Assembly (NCBI RefSeq): GCF_019802055.1
Contig: NZ_JAHVHW010000007.1
Span: forward strand, 1,265,403-1,329,402
DNA: 64,000 bases
Direction: 5' to 3'
Origin: Ferrimonas balearica
Lineage (GTDB): Bacteria; Pseudomonadota; Gammaproteobacteria; Enterobacterales; Shewanellaceae
This document shows positions 58,804-64,000 of the stretch, one piece after another. The notes beneath the pieces are model-generated. The model did not search any database. It had not been told where the DNA came from and saw only the letters and a list, made by a program, of their open reading frames with translations. Position 1 is the first letter of the stretch. Every line of letters begins with the position of its first letter. A program made the translations under genes and the position numbers.

Positions 58804-59202
58804 TTATGCGTTAATCAGGCCCCAGGCAAGCAGGCCACCCAGCAGCATCCACACCAACGGCAACCCCATGGTAGCCCCCTTTGGTTGAGGCGCAGCGTTC
58901 GGCTGCCCGGCAAGCTGAATCAACTCAGCCAACTGCTCAGAAACCCGGGCTGATGGGTACTCCATACCACTGCCGACGTGATGCAGCGGAGATTGGAAGC
59001 GGTCCAGGCGAAAGGTTCTGCGACTTCCACGCAGTACGCACACTCCCTCCAGATATTGACGTCCCTCTTCCGTCACAAAAAAACGGCATAGCCGGACATC
59101 CCTTTTGGAGATCTGCCCATCCCGGTCCGCATAATCGAAACGGCATCGGATCACCGGCAGGTTAATGCTGCACAGTTCCCGGACGGCGGTGGTGGATTCC
59201 AT
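58804..59202 (-). CDS. WYL-like domain protein with a C-terminal membrane anchor
   Basis: This 132-residue protein has an N-terminal domain whose pattern (IRCRFDYADRDGQISKRDVRL, then FRLDRFQSPLHHV) resembles the WYL ligand-sensing fold. A proline-rich linker and one C-terminal membrane helix (LVWMLLGGLLAWGLINA) follow. The initiating ATG 59202 has GGAG 7 nt upstream; other ATGs upstream have no such site. The WYL assignment is inference. A membrane-tethered sensor without a DNA-binding domain would be unusual. Confidence 0.6.
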   Translation of the reverse strand: MESTTAVRELCSINLPVIRCRFDYADRDGQISKRDVRLCRFFVTEEGRQYLEGVCVLRGSRRTFRLDRFQSPLHHVGSGMEYPSARVSEQLAELIQLAGQPNAAPQPKGATMGLPLVWMLLGGLLAWGLINA

Positions 59203-59240
59203 CCCCATACTCCTCGGTATCAATCGTTTGAAAACCATAA

Positions 59241-59270
59241 AAAAACGCTCGCCAAAAGGCGAGCGTTTTT
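59241..59270 (-). terminator. Intrinsic terminator after eda
   Basis: The perfect 13-base-pair stem AAAAACGCTCGCC/GGCGAGCGTTTTT with an AAAA loop lies 14 bases after the eda stop. On the minus strand it is followed by further T residues. Confidence 0.88.
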
Positions 59271-59283
59271 GTCCCGAATCCGG

Positions 59284-59919
59284 TTACCCCGCAATCGCTT
59301 TACGGGACAGTTCGGTAATGCGTTCCCACTCTCCGTTGGTAATGGCATCCGCTGGGGCCACCCAACTGCCACCAACACAGGCCACGTTGGCCAGTTTCAG
59401 GTAATCCTGATAGTTGTCCGGGCCAATACCACCGGTCGGGCAGAACGTCAGTCCAGCAAGAGGGCCAGCCATCGCTTTGAGGGCCTTGGCGCCACCGCTG
59501 GATTCGGCCGGGAAAAATTTCAGGTGGTCATAACCCTGCTCAATCGCCTTCATGGCGTCAGAAACGGACGCTACGCCGGGGATCAGGGCGATGGGGGCTC
59601 GCTTACCCGCTTCCAGCAAACTCTTGGTTGCGCCGGGGCTGATGGCAAATTGCGCGCCCGCTTCGATCACCGCATCCAACTGCTCTGGGGTCAAAACGGT
59701 GCCCGCACCAACCAGAGCTTCCGGTACCGCCTCACGAATGGCACTGATGGCATCCAGAGCGCAGTCGGTACGCAGCGTCACTTCCAGAATTTCGATCCCA
59801 CCAGCGACCAGCGCTTTGGCCAAAGGCACTGCCTGATCGAGCTTTTCAATCACCATCACTGGCACCACTTTGCTGCGGGCAAAGATGGCACTCGGCGGAT
59901 AAAGCCAGTTAGCAGACAT
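59284..59919 (-). CDS. eda: KDPG/KHG aldolase
   Basis: Splits 2-keto-3-deoxy-6-phosphogluconate to pyruvate and glyceraldehyde 3-phosphate. The 211-residue protein has the Schiff-base lysine in LKFFPAES and the conserved EVTLRT and GAGTV motifs. It is the last gene of zwf-pgl-edd-eda, nine bases after edd, with AAGGAAA before the ATG. Confidence 0.96.
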   Translation of the reverse strand: MSANWLYPPSAIFARSKVVPVMVIEKLDQAVPLAKALVAGGIEILEVTLRTDCALDAISAIREAVPEALVGAGTVLTPEQLDAVIEAGAQFAISPGATKSLLEAGKRAPIALIPGVASVSDAMKAIEQGYDHLKFFPAESSGGAKALKAMAGPLAGLTFCPTGGIGPDNYQDYLKLANVACVGGSWVAPADAITNGEWERITELSRKAIAG

Positions 59920-59928
59920 AGGATTTCC

Positions 59929-61740
59929 TTATTTCAACAGAGCCGACGCACCCAACTCCGGGCTGGCTAACAGGTTACGGAATTGGCTGAAGAGCTCGCG
60001 GCCCATGCCCTCGTTGTTGCCACCCAGTTCAGGCAGCGAGATTTCACGCTTGGCCAGCTCCTCGTCGGAAACCAGCAACTGAAGTTCACCACGTTCGGCA
60101 TCCAGACGGATGCGATCGCCGTTCTGAACCTTGGCCAGCAAACCGCCATCCAGTGCTTCCGGTGTGACGTGAATCGCAGCAGGCACCTTGCCCGATGCAC
60201 CGGACATACGACCGTCGGTCACCAGCGCCACTTTAAAACCGCGGTCCTGGAGCACAGCAAGTGGCGGCGTCAGCTTATGCAGCTCAGGCATACCATTGGC
60301 TTTCGGCCCCTGGTAGCGAACGACAACGATGCAGTCACGGTCCAGTTCGCCGGCCTTAAAGGCGCCATCGAGATCGTGCTGATCTTCCAATACCACCGCC
60401 GGGGCTTCGATGACACGCTTCTCCGGATCGACTGCGGAAACTTTAATCACAGCACGACCCAGGTTGCCATTGAGCAGATTCAATCCGCCGGTGGCCTGGA
60501 AGGGGTTGGAAACCGGACGCAATACCGACTCATCACCGGACGCGCGCTCAGCGTCCACCCATTGCAACTGGCCCGCTTCAAGCACCGGCTGCTTGGTGTA
60601 AAGCTCAAGCCCACTGCCCGCCACAGTACGAACGTCCGGATGGAGGAATCCGCCCTCCAGCAGTTCCCGGATCAGGAACGCCATCCCGCCCGCACTTTGG
60701 AAGTGGTTGATGTCCGCCTCGCCATTCGGGTATACCCGTGCCAGCAGAGGAACGGCAGCGGAGATGTCCGCAAAGTCCTGCCAGGTGACCTGGATGCCCG
60801 CCGCCCGAGCCATCGCCACGAGGTGCATGGTCAGGTTGGTGGAACCACCGGTTGCCAGCAGAGCAACGATGCCGTTGACCACCGCCTTCTCATCGTAGAT
60901 CTCCGCCAGGCTGTAACCGCCCTCGCCTTGAGCATGACGGCAAACCTGCTTGGCCGCCGCATCGGTAAAGGCCGAGCGCATGCCGTCAGTCGGGTTCACA
61001 AATGAAGAGCCCGGCAACTGCAGACCCATCGCTTCGATCACCAGTTGGTTGGAGTTGGCGGTGCCATAGAAGGTGCAGGTGCCCGGACTGTGATAGGAAG
61101 CGGATTCCGCTTCCAGCAGAGCGTCATCACCCACTTTGCCCTGTGCATACTCCTGACGTACTCGGGCCTTCTCTTTGTTGGGCAAGCCGGACGGCATCGG
61201 TCCAGCCGGCACAAACAGGGTCGGCAGATGACCAAAGCTGAGCGCGCCCATCATCAGGCCAGGAACGATCTTGTCGCAAATCCCGAGCAACAGAACACCG
61301 TCAAACATCGCATGGGATAACCCCACCGCAGTGGACATGGCGATCACTTCACGACTTAACAGGCTCAACTCCATACCGGGCTGCCCCTGAGTGACGCCGT
61401 CACACATCGCAGGCACACCGCCCGCCACCTGGGCAATGGAGCCGATCTCCCGGCAGGAGGCTTTGATCGCTTCCGGGTAGGTGGCGTAGGGCTGGTGCGC
61501 AGACAACATATCGTTGTAAGCCGTAATGATGCCCACATTGGATTTGTTGAACTGCTTCAGATCGGATTTATCTGCCTTGCCGCAGCCGGCAAAACCGTGA
61601 GCAAGGTTGCTGCAGGAAAGCTGACGACGCTGAACACCCTGGCGGCGCTGCTTGTCCATCCGCTCCAGATACTCGGCGCGGGTGTCGCGGCTGCGCTCAA
61701 TGATTCTTTGGGTAATGGTTTCGATGGTCGGGTTAAGCAT
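59929..61740 (-). CDS. edd: Phosphogluconate dehydratase
   Basis: Iron-sulfur enzyme of the Entner-Doudoroff route that dehydrates 6-phosphogluconate to KDPG. The 603-residue protein belongs to the IlvD/Edd family. The cluster cysteines lie in MCDGVTQG and [11 protein letters not shown], and [17 protein letters not shown] is present near the C terminus. It overlaps the pgl stop by one base. Confidence 0.97.
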   Translation of the reverse strand: MLNPTIETITQRIIERSRDTRAEYLERMDKQRRQGVQRRQLSCSNLAHGFAGCGKADKSDLKQFNKSNVGIITAYNDMLSAHQPYATYPEAIKASCREIGSIAQVAGGVPAMCDGVTQGQPGMELSLLSREVIAMSTAVGLSHAMFDGVLLLGICDKIVPGLMMGALSFGHLPTLFVPAGPMPSGLPNKEKARVRQEYAQGKVGDDALLEAESASYHSPGTCTFYGTANSNQLVIEAMGLQLPGSSFVNPTDGMRSAFTDAAAKQVCRHAQGEGGYSLAEIYDEKAVVNGIVALLATGGSTNLTMHLVAMARAAGIQVTWQDFADISAAVPLLARVYPNGEADINHFQSAGGMAFLIRELLEGGFLHPDVRTVAGSGLELYTKQPVLEAGQLQWVDAERASGDESVLRPVSNPFQATGGLNLLNGNLGRAVIKVSAVDPEKRVIEAPAVVLEDQHDLDGAFKAGELDRDCIVVVRYQGPKANGMPELHKLTPPLAVLQDRGFKVALVTDGRMSGASGKVPAAIHVTPEALDGGLLAKVQNGDRIRLDAERGELQLLVSDEELAKREISLPELGGNNEGMGRELFSQFRNLLASPELGASALLK

Positions 61741-62447
61741 CAGGCTTTACTCCAGTAAACGTCGACGGGCACCTTACGCTGATCCAACACAGCTCGAATG
61801 GGCATCGCTTTCGCATCCTGACTGGAAAGGGCCTCGTCCAGTACCGTCTTCTTGCTCTCGCCACTCAGGTGCAGGTAGATCTGGCGGGCATTGAGCAAGC
61901 TCGATAGCGACAGGGAGATCCTCGGATGGGGCGCCTGAGTCGGTCTAACCGCCAAACAGACCGCATCGGTGGTCAATCCCGCTTCCAACTCCTCCGCGCA
62001 AGGGAACAGGGAGGCGGTATGACCGTCATTACCCATGCCCAGAATGACCACATCGAAGGGTCGCGGAAGATTGGAGAGAGTTTCGGACGTCATGGCAGCA
62101 CCCGCTTCCGGCGTGCCATGGATGTTATACAGTCCACGGAATTTCGCTTTGGCGGCTTTGTCCTGCAACAGGTGCTCGCGTACCAGACGCTCGTTGCTGT
62201 CAGGGTGATCCGCTGGAAGCCAGCGCTCATCAGCCAGCGTGATGTAGACCTCTTGCCAGTCGATGGCGATGGCACGCAGTTTGTGGAACAGCGGCACCGG
62301 AGTGCTGCCGCCGGATACCACCAGAGAAGCCTTGCCACGAGTGTCTACCGACTCTTGAAGCGCGTTGGCAATACGTTGTGCCAGCGCAGTGACCAGCTCG
62401 TCACTGTGCTCAAAGGATTTGAATACAGGCAGCGCGATGGCAGTCAT
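61740..62447 (-). CDS. pgl: 6-phosphogluconolactonase
   Basis: Hydrolyses 6-phosphogluconolactone, the product of Zwf. The 235-residue protein is of the DevB/NagB-like type, with [16 protein letters not shown] near residue 42, [14 protein letters not shown], and [14 protein letters not shown]. Its ribosome site GGAGGAG lies across the end of zwf, three bases away. Confidence 0.94.
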   Translation of the reverse strand: MTAIALPVFKSFEHSDELVTALAQRIANALQESVDTRGKASLVVSGGSTPVPLFHKLRAIAIDWQEVYITLADERWLPADHPDSNERLVREHLLQDKAAKAKFRGLYNIHGTPEAGAAMTSETLSNLPRPFDVVILGMGNDGHTASLFPCAEELEAGLTTDAVCLAVRPTQAPHPRISLSLSSLLNARQIYLHLSGESKKTVLDEALSSQDAKAMPIRAVLDQRKVPVDVYWSKA

Positions 62448-62450
62448 GGT

Positions 62451-63923
62451 TTACTCCTCCCAGGAACGACCGTCACGGGTGATCAACGCGACCGAGGCAA
62501 CCGGACCCCATGTGCCGGCCGGGTAGCTCTTGGGCTTCTCATTGGAGCGCGCCCACGCATCCAGAATGGAGTCACACCAGGTCCAGGCCTGCTCCACTTC
62601 GTCCCGACGGACAAACAGCGCCTGGTTACCCAGCATGCATTCGAGCAGGAGTCGCTCGTACGCATCCGCAATGCGCTCGTTTTTAAAGGTGTCGGAGAAA
62701 GAGAGATCCAACTTGGTGGTTTGCAGGCGCTGGGTCTGGTCCAGTCCGGGCACCTTATTCATCATCTGAATCTCAACCCCTTCATGGGGCTGCAAACGAA
62801 TGGTCAGCTTGTTCGGTGGCAGTTGGCGATAGCTGTCACGGTAAAGGTTGTGCGGCGGGTTCTTGAAGTGAACCACGATCTCGGAGTGCTTGAACGGCAT
62901 CCGCTTACCGGTACGCAGGTAGAAAGGCACACCGGCCCAGCGCCAGTTATCGATGTCCACCCGTAGCGCAGCAAAGGTTTCGGTATTGCTGTCCAGGTTG
63001 GCGCCCTCCTCTTCCAGATAACCCGGAACAGGCTGGCCCTTCAGGAACCCGGCGGTGTACTGACCGCGCACGGTGTTCTCGTAGATGTTTTCCTGATTGA
63101 TTGGGCGCAGGGACTTGATCACCTTCACCTTTTCATCGCGGATGGAGTCCGCGTTGAGATTGACCGGGGGATCCATTGCCACCAGAGCCAGAACCTGAAG
63201 CAGGTGGTTCTGAATCATGTCTCGCATCTGGCCTGCTTTGTCGAAGTAATCCCAGCGTCCCTCGATCCCCACCTCTTCCGCCACGGTGATCTGGACATGA
63301 TCGATGGTCCGGTTATCCCACTTGGAGGCAAACAGGGAGTTAGCGAATCGCAGTGCAACCAAGTTCTGAACCGTTTCTTTACCGAGGTAATGGTCAATAC
63401 GGTAGATCTGGCTCTCTTCAAAGTAGGCCGCCACCTGATCGTTGATGACCATGCTGGATGCGAGATCATGCCCAATAGGCTTTTCCAGAACAACTCGGGT
63501 ATCAGGTTTGATAAGGCCAGTGGTTTGCAGACAGCCGCAGATGGTGCCGTAGATGGCTGGAGGCGTCGCAAAGTAGTTGACCATCACATGGTCATCCTGA
63601 ACTTCATCACGAAGTTTCAGGTAGGCTTCTGCGTCAGTGAAATCAAGGCCAACGTAGGTCAGACGAGCGACAAAGCGCTCAAGGGTGGTGGTGCAGAGAG
63701 GCTCTTTGACAAAGGTGTTGAGAGCGTCGTTGACGACCTGATGATACTCCTCGAGGGAGAGGTCCTGGCGTGCAACGCCTACAACGCGGGTCTCGGGATG
63801 CAACAGCCCCGCTTTGTCCAACTGGTATAAAGAGGGGAGCAACTTACGGCGGGCCAGATCCCCCCGAGTGCCAAACAGGACAAAATCACATGGCTTATTT
63901 GCCGAGTCACTTGCCATTGTCAC
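62451..63923 (-). CDS. zwf: Glucose-6-phosphate 1-dehydrogenase
   Basis: First enzyme of the oxidative route, making 6-phosphogluconolactone with NADP. The 490-residue protein has the N-terminal [17 protein letters not shown] coenzyme motif and the active site [17 protein letters not shown] 63923 is chosen because AAGGAG lies 6 nt before it; ATG 63917 is a close alternative. It heads zwf-pgl-edd-eda, and a HexR operator lies upstream. No gnd gene follows. Confidence 0.96.
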   Translation of the reverse strand: MTMASDSANKPCDFVLFGTRGDLARRKLLPSLYQLDKAGLLHPETRVVGVARQDLSLEEYHQVVNDALNTFVKEPLCTTTLERFVARLTYVGLDFTDAEAYLKLRDEVQDDHVMVNYFATPPAIYGTICGCLQTTGLIKPDTRVVLEKPIGHDLASSMVINDQVAAYFEESQIYRIDHYLGKETVQNLVALRFANSLFASKWDNRTIDHVQITVAEEVGIEGRWDYFDKAGQMRDMIQNHLLQVLALVAMDPPVNLNADSIRDEKVKVIKSLRPINQENIYENTVRGQYTAGFLKGQPVPGYLEEEGANLDSNTETFAALRVDIDNWRWAGVPFYLRTGKRMPFKHSEIVVHFKNPPHNLYRDSYRQLPPNKLTIRLQPHEGVEIQMMNKVPGLDQTQRLQTTKLDLSFSDTFKNERIADAYERLLLECMLGNQALFVRRDEVEQAWTWCDSILDAWARSNEKPKSYPAGTWGPVASVALITRDGRSWEE

Positions 63924-63960
63924 ATCCAACTCCTTGTTTCGGCGGCGCGCCGCTGAATGA

Positions 63961-63975
63961 TGTAATTTAACTACA
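63961..63975. promoter_or_regulatory. HexR operator upstream of zwf
   Basis: TGTAATTTAACTACA matches the HexR dyad with one mismatch and differs from the gapA site at one central base. It lies 37 bases before the zwf start. Confidence 0.75.
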
Positions 63976-64000
63976 TTAGAAAGAAAAATTCCGGCGAGCG

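Overview
The window reads as core chromosome of a facultatively anaerobic gammaproteobacterium, most like Ferrimonas or Shewanella (Alteromonadales). This rests on the moderately high GC content, the gene order ccoNOQP-fixH-ccoI-ccoS-fnr-uspE-ttcA, the nrdAB-yfaE and sppA/ansA neighbourhoods, and a zwf-pgl-edd-eda operon under HexR-type operators. Species cannot be fixed from this sequence alone. I see no insertion sequence, prophage, CRISPR array or obvious pseudogene. Nearly every transcription unit ends in a clean intrinsic terminator, and several are shared by converging genes.

Layout. 0.1-9.1 kb (+): the complete cbb3 cytochrome oxidase (ccoNOQP), its assembly genes (fixH, ccoI, ccoS, a TauE/SafE-like membrane protein), the oxygen sensor Fnr, and uspE. 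Two FNR-type dyads lie upstream of ccoN. 9.2-10.2 kb (+): ttcA. 10.3-12.4 kb (-): three envelope genes in an operon (DUF2987, a Bax-like glucosaminidase, a membrane protein). 12.5-14.2 kb (-): a possible 29-codon membrane ORF, tRNA-Cys and an aromatic/aspartate aminotransferase. 14.3-24.7 kb (-): the most accessory-looking stretch, with an AttEFGH-type ABC system and its lipoprotein, a small-molecule kinase, a YjdF-like protein, a membrane protein, a methyltransferase, a diguanylate cyclase, pssA and a DUF1904 protein. 24.9-28.2 kb: a 30-codon membrane ORF, dacB, a sensor-like protein with a degenerate GGDEF domain, and an orphan gene. 28.2-31 kb (-): an acyl-CoA dehydrogenase and an SDR of dienoyl-CoA reductase type. 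31-42.4 kb (-): pyrF, lapB, lapA, ihfB, rpsA, cmk, aroA, hisC, serC and gyrA. 42.6-48 kb (+): ubiG, gph, nrdA, nrdB and yfaE, with NrdR and DnaA boxes before nrdA. 48-54.4 kb: a VOC protein, fadH, sppA, ansA, yeaC and a zinc-ribbon protein. 54.5-64 kb: a thioredoxin-like protein, two GAPDH genes flanking a DUF2989 lipoprotein, a WYL-like membrane-anchored protein, and eda/edd/pgl/zwf (-).

How the genes work together. Three small regulons can be read from operators. FNR-type dyads couple the microaerobic oxidase to the adjacent fnr gene. A TGTAATTTnACTACA dyad precedes both gapA and zwf, coupling the Entner-Doudoroff route to lower glycolysis under HexR. A dyad of AAAC-N4-GTTT type precedes both the acyl-CoA dehydrogenase and fadH, pointing to a PsrA-type fatty-acid regulon. 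No convincing unknown multi-gene system was found. The best leads are the small membrane ORFs, the degenerate-GGDEF protein translationally coupled to dacB, the dienoyl-reductase-like SDR at the end of the lapAB-pyrF operon, and the ABC/lipoprotein/kinase block.
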